Source: an uncultured Lachnospiraceae bacterium (GTDB lineage: Bacteria; Bacillota; Clostridia; Lachnospirales; Lachnospiraceae). From it: DNA of 64,000 nucleotides. Every line of letters begins with the position of its first letter. The stretch's first letter is position 1. The notes beneath the pieces were generated by a model. The model was not told the origin of the DNA, made no database searches, and was given only the letters and a program-made list of their open reading frames with translations. Shown here piece by piece: positions 1-8,851 of this stretch. Position numbers and translations under genes: made by a program. The stretch lies in NCBI GenBank assembly GCA_947629565.1, contig CANREG010000002.1:1-64000 (forward strand), read 5' to 3'.

Positions 1-134
1 CCTATGAGTTGGACGGCGGCGGCAAGGGAACCATCGGAATTATCGGTCCAAAGCGCATGGACTATAAGAAAGTGGTCAGTACCCTTAAGAATCTTACAGA
101 TGAGCTAGATACGATATTTAAGAAGAAAGAGTAG
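1..134 (+). CDS. hrcA: HrcA heat-inducible transcription repressor, C-terminal end (partial)
   Basis: The reading frame is open from base 3 to the TAG at 132-134 and gives 43 residues. They include GTIGIIGPKRMDYKKVV, which matches the conserved C-terminal segment of HrcA, where an IGP-R-MDY motif precedes the final helix. HrcA represses the hrcA-grpE-dnaK-dnaJ operon by binding CIRCE elements, and grpE follows only 10 bases downstream, as expected. The DNA-binding domain and any CIRCE site lie outside the window. The identification rests on this short motif together with synteny. Confidence 0.88.
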   Translation, partial: YELDGGGKGTIGIIGPKRMDYKKVVSTLKNLTDELDTIFKKKE

Positions 135-144
135 AGGTGTCAGA

Positions 145-816
145 GTGGAAGAAAAGAAGAAAAATAATGCCAACCGTAACGGAACAAAGAAAAAGCAGCC
201 CGAGGGCAAGGCCACTGAGGAAAAGGTGGAGGAAGTTGCCGTAGAATCCACTGAGGAGACAGAAGTAGAGGCAAAAGAAGTGGAAAAGGAAAGCGGCCCC
301 AAACCGGCGAAGGGCAAGAAAGGCAACCGGCGCTCCGGCGGTGGTGGCGGCAACAACAAGGCCATGGAGGTGGAACTTAACAAGCAAAAGGAGCTTGTAG
401 AGGAAGCCAATGACAAATACAAGCGCCTTCTGGCGGAATTTGAGAATGCCAGAAACCGCAACGAAAAGGAATCCAAACGGATGTATGACATCGGCGCCAA
501 GGAGGTTTTGGAAAAACTTCTTCCGGTGGTGGATAACTTTGAACGGGCTTTGCAGGCCATCCCTGAGGAGGATAGGGAAAGAGCCTTTGAGCAGGGGGTT
601 GACAAGATTTATAAGCAGCTTATCGTTGCTTTGGAGGAGATTGGCGTAACCCCGATGAATGCGGAGGGCACAGAGTTTAACCCGGATCTTCACAATGCGG
701 TAATGCATGTGGAGGACGAAGAGCTTGGAGACAACATTGTTGCCGAGGAGCTGCAGAAGGGTTATATGTATAAGGACGAGGTGCTTCGCCACAGTATGGT
801 AAAGGTAGCCAACTAA
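145..816 (+). CDS. grpE: GrpE nucleotide exchange factor
   Basis: A 223-aa protein starting with GTG at 145, with a purine-rich AGAGGTG ribosome binding site just upstream. GrpE releases ADP from DnaK. Residues 1-75 are a low-complexity, Lys/Glu-rich extension ending in a Gly run, typical of Gram-positive GrpE and probably disordered. The rest shows the family coiled coil (YKRLLAEFENARNRNEKE), the VVDNFERAL segment and the C-terminal beta domain (GTEFNPDLHNAV). It sits between hrcA and dnaK in the class I heat-shock order and is probably under HrcA control together with them. Confidence 0.97.
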   Translation: MEEKKKNNANRNGTKKKQPEGKATEEKVEEVAVESTEETEVEAKEVEKESGPKPAKGKKGNRRSGGGGGNNKAMEVELNKQKELVEEANDKYKRLLAEFENARNRNEKESKRMYDIGAKEVLEKLLPVVDNFERALQAIPEEDRERAFEQGVDKIYKQLIVALEEIGVTPMNAEGTEFNPDLHNAVMHVEDEELGDNIVAEELQKGYMYKDEVLRHSMVKVAN

Positions 817-860
817 ACACAGAGTGTTTGGAGCATATATTTATAAGATATGAAAGATGA

Positions 861-2729
<1,869 letters not shown>

Positions 2730-2740
2730 GGGTGAGGAAG

Positions 2741-3904
2741 ATGGCAGAGACAAAGAGAGATTATTATGAGGTCCTTGGTGTTTCTAAAACGGCCACCGAT
2801 GCAGAATTAAAGAAAGCTTACAGACAGATTGCCAAGAAGTATCATCCGGATATGAATCCGGGTGATGCGGAGGCGGAGGCAAAGTTTAAAGAGGCATCTG
2901 AGGCGTATAAGATATTGAGCGACCCGGATACCAGAGCGAAGTATGACCAGTTCGGCCATGCGGCCTTTGACCCGAACAGCGGTATGGGAGGCGGCTTCAG
3001 CGGCTTCGATTTCAGCGATATGGGAGATATCTTCGGCGATATCTTCGGAGATATGTTCGGCGGCACCAGAACCCGCCAGTCCAATGGGCCAATAAAGGGA
3101 GCAAATATTAAGACCAGCGTCCGGGTAAAATTTGATGAGGCGGTATTTGGCTGCCAGAAGGAATTAGAGCTGCCCTTAAAGGACGAGTGCGTGGTCTGCC
3201 ATGGAACCGGCGCCCAGCCGGGACACACGCCGGAAACCTGTACCAAGTGTAACGGAAAAGGCCAGGTGGTATTTACCCAGCAGTCCTTATTTGGCGTAGT
3301 GAGAAACGTGCAGACCTGTCCGGAGTGTAGTGGAACCGGTAAGGTAATTAAGTATAAATGTACCCAGTGTTCCGGTACCGGATATGTAAAGAGCAAGAAG
3401 AAGATTCAGGTGGTGGTTCCGGCCGGTATCGACAACGGCCAGAGCATCCGCATCCGGGAAAAAGGAGAACCGGGCGTGAATGGCGGCGGCAGAGGCGATT
3501 TGCTGGTTACCGTATTAGTAGACCGGCATCCGCAGTTTCAGCGGCAGGAGTATGATATCTTTTCCACAGAGCCGATTACCTTTACCCAGGCTGCTTTAGG
3601 CGGTAATATAACCATTAATACCATAGACGGACCTATGGATTATGAGATTAAGGCTGGTACCCAGACGGATACTAAGGTGAAGTTAAAGGGCAAGGGAGTT
3701 CCCACCCTGCGGAATAAGAATGTCCGGGGCGACCATTATGTCACATTAGTGGTGCAGGTACCCGATAAGCTTACCGAGGAACAGAAAAATATACTGAATA
3801 ACTTTGACGAGGCCACCGGCTCTACGGCCAGAAGGTCAACGGATTCTTCAGGCGATTTCAGCTTCAGCGGGCATAAGAAGAAGGGCTTTGGCAAGAAAAA
3901 ATAA
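2741..3904 (+). CDS. dnaJ: Chaperone protein DnaJ (Hsp40)
   Basis: A 387-aa type I J-protein. I chose ATG 2741 ([14 protein letters not shown]) over the in-frame GTG at 2732 because GGGTGAGG lies directly upstream and the family begins at this point. Domains in order are a J domain with HPD (residues about 5-70), a Gly/Phe-rich linker with repeated [14 protein letters not shown], a zinc-binding region with four CxxCxGxG motifs ([32 protein letters not shown]) and C-terminal substrate-binding beta domains. The tail is Lys-rich. It stimulates the DnaK ATPase and closes the heat-shock operon before the terminator at 3961. Confidence 0.98.
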   Translation: MAETKRDYYEVLGVSKTATDAELKKAYRQIAKKYHPDMNPGDAEAEAKFKEASEAYKILSDPDTRAKYDQFGHAAFDPNSGMGGGFSGFDFSDMGDIFGDIFGDMFGGTRTRQSNGPIKGANIKTSVRVKFDEAVFGCQKELELPLKDECVVCHGTGAQPGHTPETCTKCNGKGQVVFTQQSLFGVVRNVQTCPECSGTGKVIKYKCTQCSGTGYVKSKKKIQVVVPAGIDNGQSIRIREKGEPGVNGGGRGDLLVTVLVDRHPQFQRQEYDIFSTEPITFTQAALGGNITINTIDGPMDYEIKAGTQTDTKVKLKGKGVPTLRNKNVRGDHYVTLVVQVPDKLTEEQKNILNNFDEATGSTARRSTDSSGDFSFSGHKKKGFGKKK

Positions 3905-3930
3905 GAAGAAATAAGAAGAAATAAGAAGAA
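3901..3930 (+). repeat. Three perfect 10-bp tandem repeats across the dnaJ stop codon
   Basis: ATAAGAAGAA occurs three times without change at 3901-3910, 3911-3920 and 3921-3930. Each unit carries a TAA. Because the period is 10, the three TAA codons (3902, 3912, 3922) fall in all three forward frames. The first one is the dnaJ stop. Confidence 0.9.
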
Positions 3931-3960
3931 AACCAGTAGATAACGAAAAAGGTATAAGTA

Positions 3961-3996
3961 ATTCCCATACAGAGCGGTCTGTGTGGGAATTTTTTT
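3961..3996 (+). terminator. Rho-independent terminator of the hrcA-grpE-dnaK-dnaJ operon
   Basis: A 13-bp stem (3961-3973 with 3978-3990, one G-U pair) closes a 4-base GCGG loop. It is followed by a run of seven T residues at 3990-3996. It lies 57 bases after the dnaJ stop and just before the promoter of the next operon. Confidence 0.93.
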
Positions 3997-4023
3997 GCAA
4001 AAAGGAGGCGGGTGTGATATAAT
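3995..4023 (+). promoter_or_regulatory. Sigma-A-type promoter of the glycosylation island
   Basis: TTGCAA at 3995-4000 is separated by exactly 17 bases from TATAAT at 4018-4023. The -10 is preceded by an extended TG at 4015-4016. The -35 overlaps the T run of the dnaJ terminator, so the two operons are packed end to end. The first gene starts at 4074. Confidence 0.75.
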
Positions 4024-4073
4024 AATATTCAATATGCGCCTTGAGCTTTGATAGGAAGGAAAGTTGTGCGAAA

Positions 4074-5021
4074 ATGAAAGAGTCAGAGAAGATTTCTTTT
4101 GTAATTCCCTGTTACCGTTCTGAAAAGACGGTTATTCTGGTGGTTGATGAAATTGAGGAGACCATGGGGCAAAGAAAGGAATTAGATTATGAAATTATAT
4201 TGGTGAATGACGGGTCTCCGGATAACGTCTGGGATGTGATTGCCAGACGGGCAGCAGATGATAGTCATATTACTGGTATTAATCTTGCCAGAAATTTCGG
4301 ACAACATGCGGCTCTCATGGCTGGATATAACTATTGCACCGGTGATTATGTGGTTTCCCTGGATGATGACGGGCAGACTCCGGCCAATGAAGTATTTTCA
4401 TTAATGGACGAGTTGGAAAAAGGTTATGATGTAGTATATGCATCATATCCGGAAACGCATCAGAACTGGTTTCGGCGGTTGGGTTCGGATTTTGCTAGTA
4501 AAACATCAGCATATGTTTTTGGCACGAAGGGAGACGACAGAAAGGGAAGCAGTTTTTTTGTAATGCGCAGATATATTGTAGAGGAGATAGTCCGATATGA
4601 ACATTCTTTTCCTTATGTTGCAGGATTGATATATAGAACCACGACAAATATTGGTTTTGTGCAGGTCAATCACAGGGAGCGTTTTTCCGGCACCTCCGGA
4701 TACAGCCTTAGGTCTTTGATTTCCCTGTGGCTGAATGGGTTTACTGCATTTTCAGTGCGGCCGTTGGAACTGGGGGCCTATGCGGGTTTTGGCATGGCGA
4801 TTGTGGGATTTATATATGCTATTTATACGATTATACGACGTTTGTTAAATCCGTCAATTATGCAGGGCTGGAGTTCGCTGATCTCTATTATGTTGATTGT
4901 CGGAGGGATTATTATGATTATGCTGGGCTTGATTGGCGAATATATTGGCCGTATATATATATGCATTAATAACTCTCCCCAGTATGTGGTAAAAGATATA
5001 TGTAAAAAGGATAAAATGTAA
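4074..5021 (+). CDS. GT2-family polyprenyl-phosphate glycosyltransferase (ArnC-like)
   Basis: A 315-aa membrane-associated glycosyltransferase. I start at ATG 4074 (MKESEKISFVIPCYRSEKT) because GGAAGGAAAG ends about 10 bases upstream; a TTG at 4041 is in frame but has no such site. The N-terminal GT-A fold shows VIPCYRSE, EIILVNDGSPD and the metal-binding VSLDDDGQTP. Two hydrophobic segments near the C-terminus (about residues 235-260 and 275-300) match ArnC/GtrB-type enzymes that load a sugar onto undecaprenyl phosphate on the cytoplasmic face. The SMR pair at 6218-6918 and the TDP-sugar genes downstream suggest that it makes the lipid-linked donor. The sugar itself is inferred. Confidence 0.85.
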   Translation: MKESEKISFVIPCYRSEKTVILVVDEIEETMGQRKELDYEIILVNDGSPDNVWDVIARRAADDSHITGINLARNFGQHAALMAGYNYCTGDYVVSLDDDGQTPANEVFSLMDELEKGYDVVYASYPETHQNWFRRLGSDFASKTSAYVFGTKGDDRKGSSFFVMRRYIVEEIVRYEHSFPYVAGLIYRTTTNIGFVQVNHRERFSGTSGYSLRSLISLWLNGFTAFSVRPLELGAYAGFGMAIVGFIYAIYTIIRRLLNPSIMQGWSSLISIMLIVGGIIMIMLGLIGEYIGRIYICINNSPQYVVKDICKKDKM

Positions 5022-5035
5022 GAGGTGGTATTCTT

Positions 5036-6181
5036 ATGAAAACGCTATTAAGCAGCGTGACTTATCAGGAAAATGATTATTATGTTAAAATTAATCATTT
5101 ACTGCACAGTGATAAAAAAATTGGTGTTTTTGGAGCCGGGATTTATGCAAAACAATTAGAATCGCGGTTAAATAAATGGGGGATTTTAATTGATTTTTGT
5201 GTAGTTGATGACGAATATTTTGACACGGCAATTTCTAATGGTAAAGAGCTGGTTAAATTAACCCAATTAAAATCTTATGACGATGTTATATTAATTATTG
5301 GTTTTGAAACAATAGTTGAGCGGGAAGAATTTTTGAAGGCAAAAATTAATGAAATATTACTCTCTGCCCCCAATATCGAAATAATGGATTTTGAAAATTG
5401 TTATGTTGATTGGGATTTTATTGATTATCCTTTTTTTCTTAATCATTATGAAGAATTTGAAACAACGTATAATTTATTAGCAGACGATTTTTCAAGAAGA
5501 GTTATGGTTGAATATTTAAATGCCTGCATTTCCGGAAAGGCAGGTGATTTTTGTAATTTAAAAACAGATCATATGCATGATTATGAGCATGAACTGATTT
5601 TTAAGAACATAGTTTCGGGGGGGGTAATTCTAGAGTGTGGTGCATACAATGGCAAAACGGCACTCGAAACAGCAGAAACCTTAGAGGATAAGAATATATC
5701 AGCAACAATTGTTGCATTAGAGCCGGATGAAAGTAATATCAAAATATTGAATGATAATTGTAAAAATTATCCCAATATTGTTTTGGAATCAAAAGGCGTG
5801 TATAGCAAGGATGGAATTGTATATTTCTGTCTGTTGGGAGGGCAGGCTGGGAAAATAACAAATATAGATGAAATTGAAGATATGTCGCAATATACCGCTG
5901 TCGATGTGGTCAGCATCGACTCATTAGAGAAAAAATACGGTCCGATTACGGCTGTCTTAATGGATATAGAAGGAAGTGAGTTAGAGGCGCTTAAAGGAGG
6001 AATAAATGTTATCAAAAAATATAAACCTGCGTTAGCAATAAGGGCTTACCATAAAAAAACAGATTTATTTGAAATACCAATGTTTTTGGATTCATTGTTG
6101 ACTCAGAATAAATATAAATTATATCTTCGAAATAATGCAAACAGCAGGGGAATATTTGATTTAACATTATATGCTGTTTGA
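5036..6181 (+). CDS. FkbM-family SAM methyltransferase with N-terminal nucleotide-binding-like domain
   Basis: A 381-aa protein with two parts. Residues 25-100 resemble a Rossmann-like domain (KIGVFGAGIYAKQLESRL). Residues 190-370 resemble an FkbM methyltransferase: VILECGAYNGKTALE (SAM loop), ATIVALEPDESN and VLMDIEGSELEALKGG. FkbM proteins are usually O-methyltransferases acting on sugars or polyketides. The ATG at 5036 follows AGAGGTGG. The gene is clearly more AT-rich than its neighbours (long A/T runs, many AAA and TTA codons), which hints at separate acquisition. It shares its whole architecture with the gene at 6957. The substrate is unknown, and cell-surface sugar methylation is inferred from context. 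Confidence 0.8.
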   Translation: MKTLLSSVTYQENDYYVKINHLLHSDKKIGVFGAGIYAKQLESRLNKWGILIDFCVVDDEYFDTAISNGKELVKLTQLKSYDDVILIIGFETIVEREEFLKAKINEILLSAPNIEIMDFENCYVDWDFIDYPFFLNHYEEFETTYNLLADDFSRRVMVEYLNACISGKAGDFCNLKTDHMHDYEHELIFKNIVSGGVILECGAYNGKTALETAETLEDKNISATIVALEPDESNIKILNDNCKNYPNIVLESKGVYSKDGIVYFCLLGGQAGKITNIDEIEDMSQYTAVDVVSIDSLEKKYGPITAVLMDIEGSELEALKGGINVIKKYKPALAIRAYHKKTDLFEIPMFLDSLLTQNKYKLYLRNNANSRGIFDLTLYAV

Positions 6182-6217
6182 TAAATATAGTATTGTTTGG
6201 GTAAAAGGATAATGGGA

Positions 6218-6586
6218 ATGAAAGAAAAAAGTTATAATTGGAGGGCATTTGTTGTTCTTCAGCTTGCTGTTTTTATTGTATCTTTAGGCGGAATCTGTTC
6301 CAAAATGGCAGGACGGCAGATATTTTTATCTAAAAAGTTTATAATATATTACGCCTTGCTGTTATGCATACTGTTTGTATATGCGCTTATATGGCAGCAG
6401 GTGCTTAAGCATATCTCACTGTCTGTCGCCTATGCCAGCAAAGGCGTGGGGATTGTGTATGCGATCTTGTGGGGAATATTGATTTTTGGCGAAGAGATAC
6501 GATGGAATATGATAGTGGGCGCAGTTTTGGTATTAATTGGTTCTTATTGTTATATCATTGATGAAATCAGGAGGATTTCCAAGTGA
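6218..6586 (+). CDS. SMR/EamA-type small membrane protein, first half of a transporter pair (ArnE/ArnF-like)
   Basis: A protein of about 122 aa with four hydrophobic segments. The start is uncertain: ATG 6212 and ATG 6218 are both possible, and 6218 has better spacing from AAAAGG at 6203-6208. The motif SVAYASKGVGIVYAILWGILIFGEEI is typical of small multidrug resistance and ArnE/F-type half-transporters. The next gene overlaps it by 4 bases (GTGA) and encodes a similar protein, so the two probably form a heterodimer. In ArnE/ArnF such a dimer is thought to flip a lipid-linked sugar across the membrane. The adjacent GT2 gene supports that role. General drug export is the alternative. Confidence 0.75.
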   Translation: MKEKSYNWRAFVVLQLAVFIVSLGGICSKMAGRQIFLSKKFIIYYALLLCILFVYALIWQQVLKHISLSVAYASKGVGIVYAILWGILIFGEEIRWNMIVGAVLVLIGSYCYIIDEIRRISK

Positions 6587-6918
6587 ACTATATAATTATT
6601 TTTCTGCTGTCTGTGTTTGTGTCCTCCGTTTCCCAGATCTTGCTGAAAAAAAGCGCAGGCAGACAATATAAGAGCGTGATTGCCGAATATCTGAATCCGA
6701 GGGTTATTACAGCATATGGGATGTTTTTTTTATCCACCCTGTTAACCATGTATGCATATAAAGGCGTGCCGCTGTCTTTTGGCGCACTTTTAGAGGCGGC
6801 AGGATATATATATATTCCGGTGTTAAGTTATTTTTTTCTGGGAGAAAAGATAACGTCGCTGAAAATAACCGGAGCTGTATTGATTATACTCGGCATATGC
6901 TGTTATTCTTTGCTATAG
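6583..6918 (+). CDS. SMR/EamA-type small membrane protein, second half of a transporter pair (ArnE/ArnF-like)
   Basis: A 111-aa protein with four predicted hydrophobic helices, starting with GTG at 6583. It overlaps the stop codon of the preceding gene by 4 bases, so the two are probably translationally coupled. The segments ISQILLKKSAG-like (SQILLKKSAG) in helix 1, YAYKGVPLSFGALLEAAGYI in the middle and YFFLGEKITSLKITGAVLIILG at the end fit the DMT/SMR fold. It presumably pairs with the upstream protein as a flippase for a polyprenyl-linked sugar. The assignment to lipid-sugar flipping is inference from gene order. Confidence 0.75.
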   Translation: MNYIIIFLLSVFVSSVSQILLKKSAGRQYKSVIAEYLNPRVITAYGMFFLSTLLTMYAYKGVPLSFGALLEAAGYIYIPVLSYFFLGEKITSLKITGAVLIILGICCYSLL

Positions 6919-6956
6919 ATATGATGTCGATAACATGAAGAACAAAAAGGAGATAA

Positions 6957-8090
6957 ATGATGAGACCACTGGAAGATTATTCTAAAATTATTTTTTTAGG
7001 CGGCGGCATTATGGCTGAGCGGTTGTATCGACAGATTGAAGGGATTGAACAAAAACTGGTTGGCGTTATGGATTTGTTAGAGCCTGAAAAACGGACCAAA
7101 ACGGAGTTTAAGGGGTTGAAGATTCAGTCACCGGAGTGTTACAGGGAGGTTCTGACCGATGGAGATACTGCAGTTATCGTTGCGATAGGACAATGGTTTG
7201 TGCCCGATATAGTTCATCAATATCTGTCTCAGTATGAATTCGGAGAAGAAAATCTTTTTGTTGTCAATCCGTATACAACGCTGCGTTTTTTCTGTATCGA
7301 TGAAGAGTTGGAAAAGGAAAAGAGAATATCGGTTAAAGCCCCAGGGTATCAATTTGTCAGGAAACTGTTTCAGGATGAGCTTTCGCTGAAAACATACCGA
7401 TTGCTGACGGAAAGTAAACCGTATGATACATTTGCCGACCCCTATGAGATTATGCCATATACACAGATAAAAGATATGTATTACATGGAAGAGGATTACT
7501 GGCTAAGTTATGATTTTGGTAAAAGCTGTGGCGGAGAAGCTACAGTTATTGATTGCGGCGCATATATTGGTGACAGCATATTGCCGGTTTGCAATAAAAT
7601 ACCGCAAAATCATATATACTATTATGCCTTTGAGCCGGATCGGGAAAATGCGGACTGTATGCGGAACAACGAGGAATTCAAAAATGCAGTCAGTCAACTG
7701 GAAATATATGAATATGGCGTAGGAGAGAAAAACCAGAGGCTTTCATTTAAATATCCGGAAAATGGAGACAAAGAGGGCGGAAGGTTTGTGGAAATAAATG
7801 ATGACACAGCCGAAGCGTTAGAGGTGAAACGGTTGGATGACCTTAATCTCGATATCCATGGCACGCTATATATTAAAATGGATATAGAAGGTTCTGAACT
7901 GGGGGCGTTAAAGGGAGCAGAGGACATATTGAAAAAGAACAGGCCTTATTTAGCGATTTGTCTTTATCACAGAAAAAATGATTTGTTAGAAATTCCCACA
8001 TATATCGCAAAACTTCTGCCGGATTATAAATTTTATCTGCGGGGAGGGTTTCATACCATATTGTGGGCAATTCCGGAAAAACAGGAGTAG
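6957..8090 (+). CDS. FkbM-family SAM methyltransferase, second copy
   Basis: A 377-aa paralogue of the protein at 5036, starting at ATG 6957 (or ATG 6960) after AAAAAGGAG. The N-terminal part has a Rossmann-like KIIFLGGGIMAERLYRQI. The C-terminal methyltransferase part has ATVIDCGAYIGDSI, YYAFEPDRENADC and YIKMDIEGSELGALKGAE, the same three landmarks as the first copy. Base composition is closer to the rest of the island than that of the first copy. FkbM enzymes transfer methyl groups from SAM, usually to hydroxyls of glycans. Two copies could methylate two positions or two sugars. The substrate is not visible from the sequence. Confidence 0.8.
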   Translation: MMRPLEDYSKIIFLGGGIMAERLYRQIEGIEQKLVGVMDLLEPEKRTKTEFKGLKIQSPECYREVLTDGDTAVIVAIGQWFVPDIVHQYLSQYEFGEENLFVVNPYTTLRFFCIDEELEKEKRISVKAPGYQFVRKLFQDELSLKTYRLLTESKPYDTFADPYEIMPYTQIKDMYYMEEDYWLSYDFGKSCGGEATVIDCGAYIGDSILPVCNKIPQNHIYYYAFEPDRENADCMRNNEEFKNAVSQLEIYEYGVGEKNQRLSFKYPENGDKEGGRFVEINDDTAEALEVKRLDDLNLDIHGTLYIKMDIEGSELGALKGAEDILKKNRPYLAICLYHRKNDLLEIPTYIAKLLPDYKFYLRGGFHTILWAIPEKQE

Positions 8091-8100
8091 TTGATTTATT

Positions 8101-8817
8101 ATGAAAATAATTAATGCAGTCTGGGAACAGCGAAATCTGGGCGTAGATGCAGCAGAGATTCAATTTGAGATGAAGGATCGGATTGAGGACATTGCAGATT
8201 CTTTTGAAAATGTAGCGGCAGCCTATCTGGTAGCCAAGATTCCCAGTGGGCGTGGGGACTTATGTGGATTTGTGCAGGACCATGAATATCGATATATAGA
8301 AGATTTGATACAGATGGAACATGATTTACATGAACCGGTGCGAACGCCGCTGCATCAGCGTCTGTATAATGCAACTTCTTATAGAAAAATGACAGAGGAG
8401 GATATAGATATCCTGCAAAGGGAAGTCATGGCGGGAATGTTTGATTCCGACAGAATTTCCCAGGATTATGTCTTTGGGAAAGATGTGGCTGCAAAACGGT
8501 ATTGCAATTGGATTCATGATTTGATTGAACAGGGGGCGACGCCTTATGTGATTTTGTATAAGGAAGAACCGGCCGGTTTTGTTATGTTAAAGAATATGGA
8601 TAGTAAAAGCTATGAGTCCGTGTTAGGTGGCGGATACCAAAAGTATCGTGATACGGGGCTTGGACTAATACAAAAAGAACAAGAGATTGTTAAAAAAATG
8701 GGAGGAAAGCGGGTAACTACTCATGTTTCATCTAATAATCAGGCCCAATTAAGAGCCATGGTTTTAAACGGCTATATTCCCATGGGAATTGAACATGTTT
8801 TTGTGAAGCATATATAA
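8101..8817 (+). CDS. GNAT-family N-acyltransferase, WecD/RffC-like (sugar amine acylation)
   Basis: A 238-aa protein. The C-terminal half carries the GNAT fold: SDRISQDYVFGKDVAAKRY, then TPYVILYKEEPAGFVMLKN, the acetyl-CoA loop region (KYRDTGLGLIQKEQEIVKK) and VSSNNQAQLRAMVLNGY. The DRIS-D...A...Y..W pattern resembles WecD/RffC, which acetylates dTDP-4-amino-4,6-dideoxygalactose. The WecE-like aminotransferase two genes downstream makes exactly this type of substrate, so a joint role in Fuc4NAc-type sugar synthesis is likely. The ribosome binding site is weak (AGGAG at 8083-8087, 13 bases upstream), so the start is less certain. The acyl donor and the exact sugar are inferred. Confidence 0.7.
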   Translation: MKIINAVWEQRNLGVDAAEIQFEMKDRIEDIADSFENVAAAYLVAKIPSGRGDLCGFVQDHEYRYIEDLIQMEHDLHEPVRTPLHQRLYNATSYRKMTEEDIDILQREVMAGMFDSDRISQDYVFGKDVAAKRYCNWIHDLIEQGATPYVILYKEEPAGFVMLKNMDSKSYESVLGGGYQKYRDTGLGLIQKEQEIVKKMGGKRVTTHVSSNNQAQLRAMVLNGYIPMGIEHVFVKHI

Positions 8818-8851
8818 AATACAATAATTAAAATGAAAGGCAAATAGGAAA

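Noticed and set aside
118-792. A 224-aa minus-strand open frame opposite grpE, and other long antisense frames over dnaJ, rnj and pilC
   Set aside because: They mirror the codon bias of well-identified plus-strand genes, have no ribosome binding sites and show no family resemblance.
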